Source of the DNA: JACCXM01 sp046328335
GTDB taxonomy: Bacteria; Chloroflexota; Chloroflexia; Thermomicrobiales; UBA6265
DNA length: 64,000 bases
Direction: 5' to 3'
Assembly (NCBI GenBank): GCA_046328335.1
Contig: JAXLWU010000001.1
Location: 62,001-126,000, forward strand
Every line of letters begins with the position of its first letter. Position 1 is the stretch's first letter. Below are positions 1-8,159 of this stretch, piece by piece. A program made the position numbers and the translations under genes. The notes beneath the pieces are model-generated. The model saw nothing but the letters and a program-made list of their open reading frames with translations, did not search any database and was not told the DNA's origin.

Positions 1-1231
1 CGGCGTACAGCGCCATGGTGCGACGGGCGACGGTTGGCCAGGTGAATTCACGCTCGACCCGCGCCCGCCCGGCGCGGCCCATTCGCTCGCGCCGCGCGGG
101 GTCGGCCAGCAGGGTTTCGAGCCGGTCCGCCAGCGCCGCCGGATCCTTGGCGGGCACCAGGAAACCGGTCTCACCGTCGGCGATGGTGAACGAGATCCCG
201 CCCACGTCTGCTCCGATCACCGGGCAGCCGCAGGCCATCGCTTCCAGCGGGGTCAATCCGAACGGCTCGTACCAGGGCGTCGTTACCGCGACATCGGCGG
301 CGCTGTACCAGCGATGCAAGTCATCTGGCTGGCGGCGGCCGACAAAGGTGACCACGTCGCTCAGACCAAGCGCCTCGGTGAGATCCCGCAGCACTCCGAT
401 CTCCGGGGTCGCTATCGGGTCGGGCGTCTCGGTTTCGCCACCGACGAGGTAGAGCCGGGGCAGGTCCCGCCGTCCGGCCTCGCGCCGCCGCTGGGCGATC
501 ATCGCCAGCGCCTGGACGATGTTTCGCGCGTCCTTGCGGGGAACCATCCGTCCGACGTAGACGACGATCTTGTCATCCGCGACGAGTCCGAGTTGCCGGC
601 GCGCCAGAGTGCGGGGAATGGGCCGGAACCGCGTGGTATCGACTGCCGAGGGAATCAGGCTGATCCGTTCCGGCCGGGCGTCATAGTCGTCGATCAGTTC
701 GTCCCGCTCCGCCGGGCACTGGGCGATCATCCGGTCAACCCGTTGCACCACCTCCCGCTCGACCGCGATCCGACCATCGGGACTGGTATCGGCGCCGCCC
801 TGCTCGCGGCGCTTGGTCATTCCCGTGGCATGGAAGATCTGCGCCACCGGCGTCTGCCAACACGCCGCGAGTTCGGCCGCTACCCATCCCGACATCCAGA
901 AATTGCCGTGGATGACGTCGTACTGGGGACCCAGGCGCGCGAAGCGGTCGATCCCGTCGCGAAAGGCGGGCATATGAGGCCAGAGGTCGTCCTTGGGCAG
1001 CCAGCATTCTGGCCCGGCGGGGACATGAATCACCTGCACGCCATCGGCCCAGGGAACACTTTGCGGCCGGGCAGGATCGTCACGGCGGGTGAAGACATCG
1101 ACTGTGCATCCGAGCGCGGCCAGTTCACGGCTGACCGCATCGATGTAGACGTTCTGCCCGCCGGCATCGACCCCGCCGAGCAGCGCCAGCGGGCTGGCGT
1201 GCTCACTCAGCATGGCGACGCGCATCGTCAT
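1..1231 (-). CDS. GT4-family glycosyltransferase (3' end outside window)
   Basis: Retaining glycosyltransferase of the GT4 / sucrose-phosphate-synthase-like group. It would transfer a sugar from a nucleotide donor in the cytoplasm during glycan assembly. About 410 residues are visible and the C-terminus runs off the left edge. The N-terminus carries the GGVDAGGQNVYI loop typical of this group, then a Rossmann-type acceptor half (YDVIHGNFWMSGW). Near the C-terminus PFGLTPLEAMACGCPVIG is the donor-binding E-x7-E region. The start is ATG at 1231, whose ATGA overlaps the stop of the upstream GT4 gene, so translation is probably coupled. It is the last visible gene of the heptose/glycan operon. 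The actual sugar and acceptor cannot be read from sequence. Confidence 0.9.
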   Translation of the reverse strand, partial: MTMRVAMLSEHASPLALLGGVDAGGQNVYIDAVSRELAALGCTVDVFTRRDDPARPQSVPWADGVQVIHVPAGPECWLPKDDLWPHMPAFRDGIDRFARLGPQYDVIHGNFWMSGWVAAELAACWQTPVAQIFHATGMTKRREQGGADTSPDGRIAVEREVVQRVDRMIAQCPAERDELIDDYDARPERISLIPSAVDTTRFRPIPRTLARRQLGLVADDKIVVYVGRMVPRKDARNIVQALAMIAQRRREAGRRDLPRLYLVGGETETPDPIATPEIGVLRDLTEALGLSDVVTFVGRRQPDDLHRWYSAADVAVTTPWYEPFGLTPLEAMACGCPVIGADVGGISFTIADGETGFLVPAKDPAALADRLETLLADPARRERMGRAGRARVEREFTWPTVARRTMALYA

Positions 1232-2214
1232 CGTCCTACCCCCGCCAGCACCGGTTCTTCGCGCCGGGTGATCGCCATCGCTTCATCGAAAGCCGCGTTC
1301 CAGTCCGCCCGGAAGCGATCCAGCCCAAAGCGCGTCCGCGCTGTCTCCCGCGCCTGCTCGCCCAGCCCGCGGGCGAGATCGGGATCGGCGATCAGGCGCT
1401 CCATGCGGCGCATGAGCAGATCGATATCGCACGAGACGTACCCGTTCACCCCATCCACGATGACGGTCGGCAGTTCGCTCGTGGCCAGAGCGACCACCGG
1501 CATCCCGATCGTCATCGCCTCGATCACGGCCAGGGGGAGACTGGTGTAGCGCATCGGGCTGAACAGGAAGCGATAGGGCGCGATGCGCCGGTGCAGTTCG
1601 CGGTACGGCACATCGCCCAATCCGCCGAGCGCCTCGCTCTCCATCCCGGCCACATCGAGCGGCACCCGCTGCCGCGCCTCGAGAAAGAGGTCGTACCCGG
1701 CGATGCGCGGCCGTTTCGCCATGCCGTTGGCAACCGTGATACCGCGCGGCAACGTCCCCTGATACGTCAGCGTGGGGTCGATCGCCACGCTATGCTCGAT
1801 CACCCGGGTCGGCGCCGCGCCGTTGGCCCACATCAGCCGGTTGAAGTGGGTGACGTGGACGAGCAGCCCTCGCTCGTCTGCGAAGGGATGGCGCTGGTTG
1901 ACGGCATCAGGCCGCGGGGTGTTGTGCTCCAGGTAGATGCGCGGCAATCGTTGTTGCGCTGGGCTGAGCAACGCCGGAACGTCCTCGTGCAGGTTTCGCG
2001 GCGTCTGCAACAGCACCAGATCGAGATCGAGCCGGCAGACCGCCTCGGCGTCGACTTCCAGCACGTTCTCCGGCAGATCGAACGTCGCGCCACGGCCACC
2101 ATACCCTTCCGGCCGCCCCGGTCTGACCGGTAGCAACCAGTCATGGTCGATCCGCGCCAGGGTGTTGAGGTAACTGCCGTGGATGTGCCAGGCAAGAATG
2201 CGTAACCGCGTCAT
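1228..2214 (-). CDS. GT4-like glycosyltransferase
   Basis: 328-residue glycosyltransferase with a GT-B-like layout. The N-terminal half is divergent (LRILAWHIHGSYLNTLARID). The C-terminal donor half carries FSPMRYTSLPLAVIEAMTIG, ending in the E-A-M type motif of GT4 enzymes, then VDGVNGYV. No signal peptide or membrane segment is seen, so it is probably cytoplasmic. The start is ATG at 2214, with an ATGA overlap with the end of the GT9 fusion gene; its own stop overlaps the start of the next GT4 gene the same way. It probably adds a later sugar to the heptose-containing glycan made by this operon. Donor and linkage are unknown. Confidence 0.85.
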   Translation of the reverse strand: MTRLRILAWHIHGSYLNTLARIDHDWLLPVRPGRPEGYGGRGATFDLPENVLEVDAEAVCRLDLDLVLLQTPRNLHEDVPALLSPAQQRLPRIYLEHNTPRPDAVNQRHPFADERGLLVHVTHFNRLMWANGAAPTRVIEHSVAIDPTLTYQGTLPRGITVANGMAKRPRIAGYDLFLEARQRVPLDVAGMESEALGGLGDVPYRELHRRIAPYRFLFSPMRYTSLPLAVIEAMTIGMPVVALATSELPTVIVDGVNGYVSCDIDLLMRRMERLIADPDLARGLGEQARETARTRFGLDRFRADWNAAFDEAMAITRREEPVLAGVGR

Positions 2215-4529
2215 GCCACGCGCTCCCGGGGCGAGTTGGGTGTCGGACGTCGGAGGTCGGAAGTCGGGATGATGGACGCCTCGTCATCCTTGCCGTCTTG
2301 CCGACTCACCGTCTTGCCGTCTTGCCGACTCGCCGGCTTTCGCTCTTGCCGACTCGCCGGCTTTCGCTCTTGCCGCCTCGCCGTCTCCCCCCATGCCATG
2401 TGATCAAGCGCGGCACAGGCGGCGGACAGCACGACTGAAACCGGGAGTGCCCGCAAGGCCGCGGCGCCGTCGCTCGGGAGGCCGGGGATCGCGGTCGCGT
2501 CGATTGCCCGATGCAGGTGCGCGGCGAGGGGCGCCCAGCGCTGCGGGCGGGTCGGCCCGAACAGGACCACGCTCGGCGTCCGCACCGCCGCGGCGACATG
2601 CGAGAGACCGGTATCGTTGCTGATCAGTAGATCGAGCCGATCCACCACCGCCGCAAGTTCGCCGAGGGTCGTCGCCCCGGTGAGGTCGCGCGGCCTCGCC
2701 CGCATCGCGGCGCTCACGGCGGCGGTGAGCGGGCGCTCCTCGGCGCTGCCCGTGAGGACGATCCGCGCGCCGTAGCGCTCGGCGAGACGATCGCCAAGTT
2801 GCGCGAACGCCTCGGGCGGCCAGCGGCGGAACGGATCGCGCGCGCCGACATGCAGCCCAATCGTGATTTCGCCGTTATCGGGAACGAGGTCGCGGGTGCG
2901 TTCTGCTTCAGCGGCAATGATCGGGAAATCGGGCGTCAAGCCGTCCGGTTCGACGCCAACCGCGCCCAGCAGCCGCAACCAGCGCAGCGCCTCCGCTTCT
3001 TCCTCGCGCCAGGGGAGGCTCGTGGTCAATCGGTTCTCGCCAGCCGGGCCGAATCCGAGTGTCTGCCGCGCCGCGAGCGAGGCGAGAAAGCCATTGCTGG
3101 CCTCACCGGAGCCATGCATCTGAATCGCGAGGTCGAAACGGGGCCAATCCGGCACAACCGCCTGGTCCGGTGATTCGGCGATGCCCGGCCAGCCGGGAAA
3201 TGGCAGGAAGCGATCGAGCGACGGCAGGCGGTGGGCGAATTCTTCCGCCCAGGGCCGTCCGATAAGAGTAATTTCGGCGTGGGGAAAGCGCTTCCGCAAA
3301 GCGCGCAGCGCTGGCGTGGCACAGAGGAGGTCCCCGAGATTGAGCGCCTGGAAAACGGCGATGCGGGATGGCTGCTCACCCCAAGCGCCCTCCCCCCAAC
3401 CCCTCTCCCATTCCGACGGCAGAGGGGCTCGTGTGGGTAGCTCGGGTGAGGGCGCTCGTTGGGGTGAGGGCTTCTCCCGCGCCACCGCCGCCACCGCCCG
3501 CGCCACCTCATCCGGCGAGATGTCGAGGCAGGGCAAGCCGATCGGGCAGGTAAAGCGGTAGCAGGGAGTGCACGGTGTATCGCGGCGAAGCATGATCGCC
3601 GGGGCGCGGCGCGGCTGCCACTGCGCTACGAGATCGGTCCCGGCGTAGAGGGCGACGACCGGCGTCCGCGTCGCATCGGCGAGGTGCATCGGCAGGGTGT
3701 TGTTGCAGACGACGGCGGCGGCGCCGGCGATCAGCGCGGCGAAACCGCCGATGCTCAGATCGGTCAGGCAGGTCACCGCCGCTCCCGCGCCCAGCCGCAA
3801 GGCATCGAGCAATGGCCGCTCCCGCTCCGTCCCGGTGACCACCACGGTCCAACCCTCGTCGGTGAGTTGCCGCGCCACGTGTCCAAAGCGCGCGGTTGGG
3901 TAGCGACGCGCCTCCGCGCTGGCGCCGGGATGAATGACTACCAGCGGCGCCGTGTCATCGATTCCGGCACCCTGCAACCGGGCGGCGCACTCCACCTTGC
4001 CTTCTTCAGGAATGGCGATCTGCAACCGGGGATCGACCTCGCTGAAGCCGAGACTGACAACCAGATGGAGATTGCGCTCGACCTGGTGTAATTCATCCGG
4101 CAGCGACGCCACCCGATGCGAGAGCGCGGCGCCGCCGAACTCCTTCGACGCTCCGGCCCGCAAGGGAATACCGGCCAGGTAGCAGGCATACCCCGCGGCG
4201 TGCGGCGTCTGGCTGAAGGAGGTAAAGAGGAGCGCGCCATCGAAACTACCCGCCGCCAGCCGGGCGATCAGTTCCTGCTCCCGCGCCGGATCGAAGGGCA
4301 GATGACCCAGATCCTGCCAGATCGCGCGCCAGGTGATGAGATCGTCGATCCAGGGCAGCAGCGGCGCGGCGGCCGCGCCAGCCGGCGACGCCAGCAAGGT
4401 GATCCGCGTCTCCGGATTCGTCTCCTTGATCGCCCGTAGCGCCGGACCGAGCATGACCACGTCACCTGCATTGTCGAGACGGACGGCTAGCAGATTGCGC
4501 GCGCCGAGCCAGGGATTGACGGTGGTCAT
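2211..4529 (-). CDS. Tandem GT9 (heptosyltransferase-like) fusion protein
   Basis: 772 residues with two complete GT9 domains; the usual GT9 enzyme has one domain of about 350 residues. Domain 1 (about 1-345) begins NLLAVRLDNAGDVVMLGPAL and ends with a Cys-rich TPCYRFTCPIGLPC stretch. Domain 2 (about 388-705) begins RIAVFQALNLGDLLCATPAL and contains SNDTGLSHVAAAV. Both are expected to use ADP-heptose made by hldE, gmhA and gmhB upstream. Residues about 352-385 (RAPLPSEWERGWGEG) are encoded by an interspersed palindromic repeat. Residues 711-772 come from a tandem repeat giving SRQERKPA and SRQDGKTV copies. The fusion may have arisen when a stop-free repeat landed on the junction of two neighbouring GT9 genes (inference). 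The start overlaps the upstream GT9 stop by ATGA. Confidence 0.85.
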   Translation of the reverse strand: MTTVNPWLGARNLLAVRLDNAGDVVMLGPALRAIKETNPETRITLLASPAGAAAAPLLPWIDDLITWRAIWQDLGHLPFDPAREQELIARLAAGSFDGALLFTSFSQTPHAAGYACYLAGIPLRAGASKEFGGAALSHRVASLPDELHQVERNLHLVVSLGFSEVDPRLQIAIPEEGKVECAARLQGAGIDDTAPLVVIHPGASAEARRYPTARFGHVARQLTDEGWTVVVTGTERERPLLDALRLGAGAAVTCLTDLSIGGFAALIAGAAAVVCNNTLPMHLADATRTPVVALYAGTDLVAQWQPRRAPAIMLRRDTPCTPCYRFTCPIGLPCLDISPDEVARAVAAVAREKPSPQRAPSPELPTRAPLPSEWERGWGEGAWGEQPSRIAVFQALNLGDLLCATPALRALRKRFPHAEITLIGRPWAEEFAHRLPSLDRFLPFPGWPGIAESPDQAVVPDWPRFDLAIQMHGSGEASNGFLASLAARQTLGFGPAGENRLTTSLPWREEEAEALRWLRLLGAVGVEPDGLTPDFPIIAAEAERTRDLVPDNGEITIGLHVGARDPFRRWPPEAFAQLGDRLAERYGARIVLTGSAEERPLTAAVSAAMRARPRDLTGATTLGELAAVVDRLDLLISNDTGLSHVAAAVRTPSVVLFGPTRPQRWAPLAAHLHRAIDATAIPGLPSDGAAALRALPVSVVLSAACAALDHMAWGETARRQERKPASRQERKPASRQDGKTVSRQDGKDDEASIIPTSDLRRPTPNSPRERVA
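2233..2395. repeat. Tandem and palindromic low-complexity repeats in the 3' end of the GT9 fusion gene
   Basis: 2235-2270 carries alternating GTCGGA / GGTCGGAAGTCGG units. 2285-2395 carries four imperfect copies of a roughly 24-28-base unit beginning CTTGCCGACTCGCCGGC. On the minus strand it stays open and encodes an R/K/Q/S-rich tail with copies of SRQERKPA. The GTCGGAAGTC unit recurs at 4554-4582 and inverted at 4640-4672. Confidence 0.8.
3375..3472. repeat. Interspersed palindromic repeat, family A, inside the GT9 fusion gene
   Basis: Contains CCCCAACCCCTCTCCCATTC then GCAGAGGGGCTC, followed by GGTGAGGGCGCTCGTTGGGG. It is a GC-rich inverted repeat. Related copies lie at 5764-5812, 5901-5947, 15861-15906, 25337-25412, 38361-38406 and 56700-56816. 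It stays open in several frames of both strands and here encodes the linker between two GT9 domains. Confidence 0.85.
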
Positions 4530-6028
4530 GGTCGAACTCCTGCGGGAAGTGTTGCGTCGGAAGTCGGAAGTCCGAGGTCGGAGGAGAGTTGCTCAGCCGA
4601 GAGTGTCGTCCAATGGTGACCCACGACGTGCGCCCCCTCACGTCCGACTTCCGACTTCCGACCTCCGACTTCGTCCAGCAACTCCACACTCGCCGCAACC
4701 ACCATCTCCGGCGTCACCAGGCGCAGGCAGTCGTGCCTTGTCGGACAGACGCGGCTGTAACAGAGGCGGCAGGGAACGTCGTGCGAGAGCAACCGGTGCG
4801 GCACCCGCCACGGTCCCCACTGCTGCGGCGGATTGGTCAGCGCGAAGAGCGCCACCACCGGAGTGCCGACCGCCGCGGCGATGTGCATTGGACCGGTGTT
4901 GTTGGTGATCGTGAGGTCAGCGGCGTCGATCAGGGCGCACAGGCCGGCGAAGGAGAGCGCCCCGGCCGCGGGAATGACACGCTCACGCATCCGCTCGTCA
5001 ACCTCACCGACAATGGCGGCAACGAGGTCGCGCTCATGCTCGGCGCCGGTGACGACGATCCGCGCCTCGAGATCGCGCGGCAGCCGGGAGATGACCGCCG
5101 CGTACTGCTCCCACGGATAGGTGCGCGCCGGCATGCTGCACCCGGGGTGCACCACTACCAGCGGCCGCGGCGCATCCACGAACCTGGCCGCGTCGTCCCG
5201 CGCCTCCGGCGGCACCTGGAGCACCAGGCGATCGTCATCGGTGGCGGCCCCGATCGCTGCCACCAGATCGAGCCCGCGCTCGACTTCATGCATCATCCGC
5301 TCGGGATGCCGATGGCGCGTGGTCAGGAGCGATCCGGGCCCATCGATGGACGCGGCGAGACGGAGCGGAATCCCGGCCAGATAACAGAGGTAGGCCGCCG
5401 GCAGTGGACTCTGCCGGAACGAGGTGAAGATCACTGCCGCGTCGTACTCGCCCGCGGCAACAGCGGCGATGGCGCCTGCTTCCCGCGCCGGATCGAGCGG
5501 CAATGTCTGCCACGGATCCATCCAGGGCGCGGCATAGACGATGACATCATCCAGATCGGGATCGAGCCGTCCCACCTGCGCGCCGACTTCGCTCGCCAGC
5601 AGCGTCAGGGACGCCCGCGGCAGCGACTGTCGCAAGGCGCGCATCGCCGGAGTGGTGAGCAACACGTCGCCCAGGTTGTCGAGACGGACCACCAGCACGC
5701 GCCGCGCCGCTTGCCATTCCGGGGGGACGGCCGTCGTCCCGCTGGATGAAATCGCTCCAACGGGCGCCCTCACCCCACCCCCTCGCCCATCGCAATGGGC
5801 GAGGGGCATCGGCTCGCGTCGTAGTGATTCCGAGTCCGCGCCAACGACCGATTCCGGGCAATCCCTTCCTTGAAAGGTGGGGACGGGCGAGAGAGGAATC
5901 GAGCCCCTCTCCCGTCGGAACGGGAGAGGGGTTGGGGTGAGGGCTCCCGCGACAACACCGCCATCCCTCCCGATCCACGCCGGGACAGGAGAACGGAACG
6001 AAGGAGCAAGGTCACGACGCGCATTCAT
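4526..6028 (-). CDS. GT9 heptosyltransferase-like protein with repeat-derived ends
   Basis: 500 residues, of which about 105-450 form one GT9 domain. It starts RRVLVVRLDNLGDVLLTTPA and contains NNTGPMHIAAAVGTPVVALF and a Cys-rich end (VPCRLCYSRVCPTRHDC) like domain 1 of the neighbouring fusion. It probably transfers heptose from ADP-heptose. The N-terminal 100 residues are unlike any GT9 domain: residues 27-88 are translated from two family A palindromic repeats (LTPTPLPFRRERG, PLAHCDGRGGGVR). The C-terminal tail from about 451 comes from GTCGGAAGTC-type repeats. The start at 6028 overlaps the hldE stop (ATGA), so the repeat sits between start codon and enzyme domain and is translated unless an internal start is used. 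Confidence 0.85.
   Translation of the reverse strand: MNARRDLAPSFRSPVPAWIGRDGGVVAGALTPTPLPFRRERGSIPLSPVPTFQGRDCPESVVGADSESLRREPMPLAHCDGRGGGVRAPVGAISSSGTTAVPPEWQAARRVLVVRLDNLGDVLLTTPAMRALRQSLPRASLTLLASEVGAQVGRLDPDLDDVIVYAAPWMDPWQTLPLDPAREAGAIAAVAAGEYDAAVIFTSFRQSPLPAAYLCYLAGIPLRLAASIDGPGSLLTTRHRHPERMMHEVERGLDLVAAIGAATDDDRLVLQVPPEARDDAARFVDAPRPLVVVHPGCSMPARTYPWEQYAAVISRLPRDLEARIVVTGAEHERDLVAAIVGEVDERMRERVIPAAGALSFAGLCALIDAADLTITNNTGPMHIAAAVGTPVVALFALTNPPQQWGPWRVPHRLLSHDVPCRLCYSRVCPTRHDCLRLVTPEMVVAASVELLDEVGGRKSEVGREGAHVVGHHWTTLSAEQLSSDLGLPTSDATLPAGVRP
4554..4675. repeat. Inverted pair of GTCGGAAGTC-type repeats
   Basis: 4554-4582 reads GTCGGAAGTCGGAAGTCCGA and onward. 4640-4672 carries the inverted version, CGACTTCCGACTTCCGACCT. 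The two arms enclose about 60 bases and encode the C-terminal tail of the GT9 protein (GGRKSEVGR ... SSDLGLPTSDA). The same unit appears at 2235-2270. Confidence 0.75.
5764..5947. repeat. Two family A palindromic repeats in the 5' part of a GT9 gene
   Basis: The first copy (5764-5812) is a hairpin built on CCCCCTCGCCCAT / ATGGGCGAGGGGC. The second (5901-5947) is built on CCCCTCTCCCGTCGGAACGG / GAGAGGGG and ends GGTTGGGGTGAGGGC. Both stay open on the minus strand and add an unstructured N-terminal extension to the GT9 protein. Confidence 0.85.
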
Positions 6029-7524
6029 CCCTGTTCGCTCACGGTTCCGGCGGTAGCCAGAATGCGATCGATCACGGCGGTCGTGCTGCGGCCATCGACC
6101 AGCGAGAGAATTTCGACGCGCGCCCCAACCTCGCGCACCGTCGCGATTTCGGGGAGCGTGGTGGCGTCGTAGTCGCCGCCCTTGACGTGGATATCGGGCC
6201 GAATCGCCCGGATCAGGTTGTCCGGGGTGTCCTCCGCAAAGAGCACCGCGTAGTCGACCGCGTCGAGTGCGCTGACCAGCGCCAGGCGGTCCGACTCCCG
6301 ATTGACCGGCCGGGTCGGGCCCTTCAGGCGGCGCGTGCTGGCGTCGGAATTGATCCCGACCACGAGTACGTCACCGAGCGCCTTGGCCCGGCGCAGCAAC
6401 TGGACGTGTCCGGCATGAAGAATGTCGAAGACGCCGTTGGTAAAGACGATGCGCCGCCCCAGGAAGCGGTCTTCATCGAGCCGGGAGACCAACTCCTTCA
6501 GGGAGAGAGCGGTGCCGCTGCCATCGAGACTGACCCGCCGCAGCAACTCCTGGCTGGTAACCAGCGATGTGCGGCCCCGGGTAATCACGATCGACGCCGC
6601 ATCGATGCCGATCCGCACCGCCTGCGCCACCGGCGCACCGGCGGAGAGCGCGAGGGCAGTCGCCGCGGTGAAGGTGTCTCCCGCCCCGACATCGCTTGCG
6701 CGCTGCACGGGATGACAGGGAACATGCTCCTGCTCGCCATCCGGTCCGGTGAGGAGTACGCCATCTTCCGCCATCGTGACGGCGATGTGCTCGGCATCGA
6801 GCATGTCCCGCAGCCGGCGAGAAATCTGCCGCGCGCCGGTCGGGTCGAGGGGAATTCCCTCCGTTCCGGCGGGATCGACCGCCAGCCGTGCCTCGGCCAG
6901 GTTGGGCGTCACCAGGGTGGGACGGGTGCCGTGGAAGCGGGCGATCTGCTTGGCGTCGATAGCCAGCACGTTCGGCGTCGCGGCACGCAACTCGCGCAGT
7001 TTCGCGATCACCTCCTCGTCGATCAGACCGTGGCAATAGTCGGAGATGACCACGACATCGCAATGGACGTAGGCCTCCGCGATCCGCCGCAGCAGGAGCA
7101 CACGGCTGCGCTCGCTCGCGCCGGCGATGTCGCCATCGTCGAAGCGGACCACATACTGCCCATCCGCGATCACGCGCAGTTTGTGCAGGGTGGAGATGCG
7201 GTCATCCGCGACCAGCCAGGCGTCATCGACGCCGGCATCGCGGAGCGCCTGGCGCAGGTGGTTCCCGGCCGCATCCCGTCCCACCAGGGAGACGAAGAGC
7301 ACTTCGGCGCCGAGTGCGGCGAGATTGGCGGCGGTGTTCGCCGCTCCGCCCGGACAGCGGTCGCTCGCGGTCTGACGCACGACCGGCACCGGCGCTTCCT
7401 TGCAGAGCCGGATCGCCTCTCCTTCCAGCCAGGTATCGAGCATCGCCTCACCGATGACCAGCGCGCGCAGTCCGGGAAAGCCGCGCACGACATCGACCGG
7501 GGATCCGAACGGTGTGGCGCCCAT
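6025..7524 (-). CDS. hldE: Bifunctional heptose-7-phosphate kinase / heptose-1-phosphate adenylyltransferase
   Basis: 499 residues, close to the length of known HldE. The N-terminal half (about 1-330) is a PfkB-type kinase with GGAANTAANLAALGAEV and the catalytic motif VGAGDTFTAA; it makes heptose-1,7-bisphosphate. The C-terminal half (about 355-499) is a nucleotidyltransferase with TNGVFDILHAGHVQLLRRAK and GINSDAS; it makes ADP-heptose. The ATG at 7524 is chosen because it overlaps the gmhB stop (ATGA) and the frame upstream of it is unlike HldE. No hldD epimerase is in the window, so the product may stay D-glycero-D-manno-heptose or be epimerised elsewhere. The cytoplasmic product feeds the GT9 enzymes downstream. 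Confidence 0.95.
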   Translation of the reverse strand: MGATPFGSPVDVVRGFPGLRALVIGEAMLDTWLEGEAIRLCKEAPVPVVRQTASDRCPGGAANTAANLAALGAEVLFVSLVGRDAAGNHLRQALRDAGVDDAWLVADDRISTLHKLRVIADGQYVVRFDDGDIAGASERSRVLLLRRIAEAYVHCDVVVISDYCHGLIDEEVIAKLRELRAATPNVLAIDAKQIARFHGTRPTLVTPNLAEARLAVDPAGTEGIPLDPTGARQISRRLRDMLDAEHIAVTMAEDGVLLTGPDGEQEHVPCHPVQRASDVGAGDTFTAATALALSAGAPVAQAVRIGIDAASIVITRGRTSLVTSQELLRRVSLDGSGTALSLKELVSRLDEDRFLGRRIVFTNGVFDILHAGHVQLLRRAKALGDVLVVGINSDASTRRLKGPTRPVNRESDRLALVSALDAVDYAVLFAEDTPDNLIRAIRPDIHVKGGDYDATTLPEIATVREVGARVEILSLVDGRSTTAVIDRILATAGTVSEQG

Positions 7525-8159
7525 CAGACTTGTGCCGTGGTGCGGCCGCCGGAGAGCCACATCCCCGGCCAGACCGGTGCGAAGCGCTTGTCCATTGGAA
7601 TCAACCCCTCTGCCACCGCGATCTGGCGCAGGACGTCCGCCGTGGAGAGCCCGACGATGCGCGGCCATCGCTCCGGCCGCTCCGGCATCCGTTCCGTGCC
7701 GAGATCGACCAGCGCCGTGCGGCAACCCGCCACATTGCCCGCCTCGATGTCATCGAGGATGTCGCCGACCATCCACGAACGGGAGAGGTCGATCTCGTGC
7801 TCTTCCACCGCTCGGCGGAGCATGCCTGGCTCCGGTTTACGACAGGTACAGGGGATCGCGAGATGGGGGATGATGCCGTCGACATGGTGCGGACAGGCGT
7901 AGATGGCGGTCAACCGCACGCCCCAGACCGCGAGCAGTTGCCGCAGCCGGTCGTGCATTCGCTCCAGGTCCTCCATGGTGAAGAGACCGCGCGCGATGCC
8001 CGACTGGTTGGTGACGACGATCAACTCCCAGCCGGTGGTGGCGAAGGTCCGCAGCAGCGGCCCGATCGCCGTGCTCAGCACCAGTTCGTCCGGGTGCGAG
8101 GGATAGTGGCGTGGCTCGACCAGGGTGCCGTCGCGATCGAGAAAGAGGGCACGTTTCAT
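7524..8159 (-). CDS. gmhB: D-glycero-D-manno-heptose-1,7-bisphosphate 7-phosphatase
   Basis: 211-residue HAD-family phosphatase of the HisB-N/GmhB type. The nucleophile motif is LFLDRDGTLVEPRHY at the N-terminus. Motif II lies in ELIVVTNQSGIARG. The zinc-loop region has YACPHHVDG ... CTCRKPEPGM, and motif IV is WMVGDILDDIEAG. It removes the 7-phosphate between the two HldE steps. The start at 8159 overlaps the gmhA stop (ATGA) and its stop overlaps hldE. The C-terminus is somewhat longer than the family norm (KRFAPVWPGMWLSGG...). Confidence 0.93.
   Translation of the reverse strand: MKRALFLDRDGTLVEPRHYPSHPDELVLSTAIGPLLRTFATTGWELIVVTNQSGIARGLFTMEDLERMHDRLRQLLAVWGVRLTAIYACPHHVDGIIPHLAIPCTCRKPEPGMLRRAVEEHEIDLSRSWMVGDILDDIEAGNVAGCRTALVDLGTERMPERPERWPRIVGLSTADVLRQIAVAEGLIPMDKRFAPVWPGMWLSGGRTTAQV

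Noticed and set aside
314..1549. Long plus-strand open frame (about 410 codons)
   Set aside because: It is antisense to two clear glycosyltransferase genes and its translation is Arg/Pro-rich with no domain.
2285..2395. Possible CRISPR-like array
   Set aside because: Units are adjacent without spacers and translate in frame; it is a tandem repeat, and no cas genes are present.
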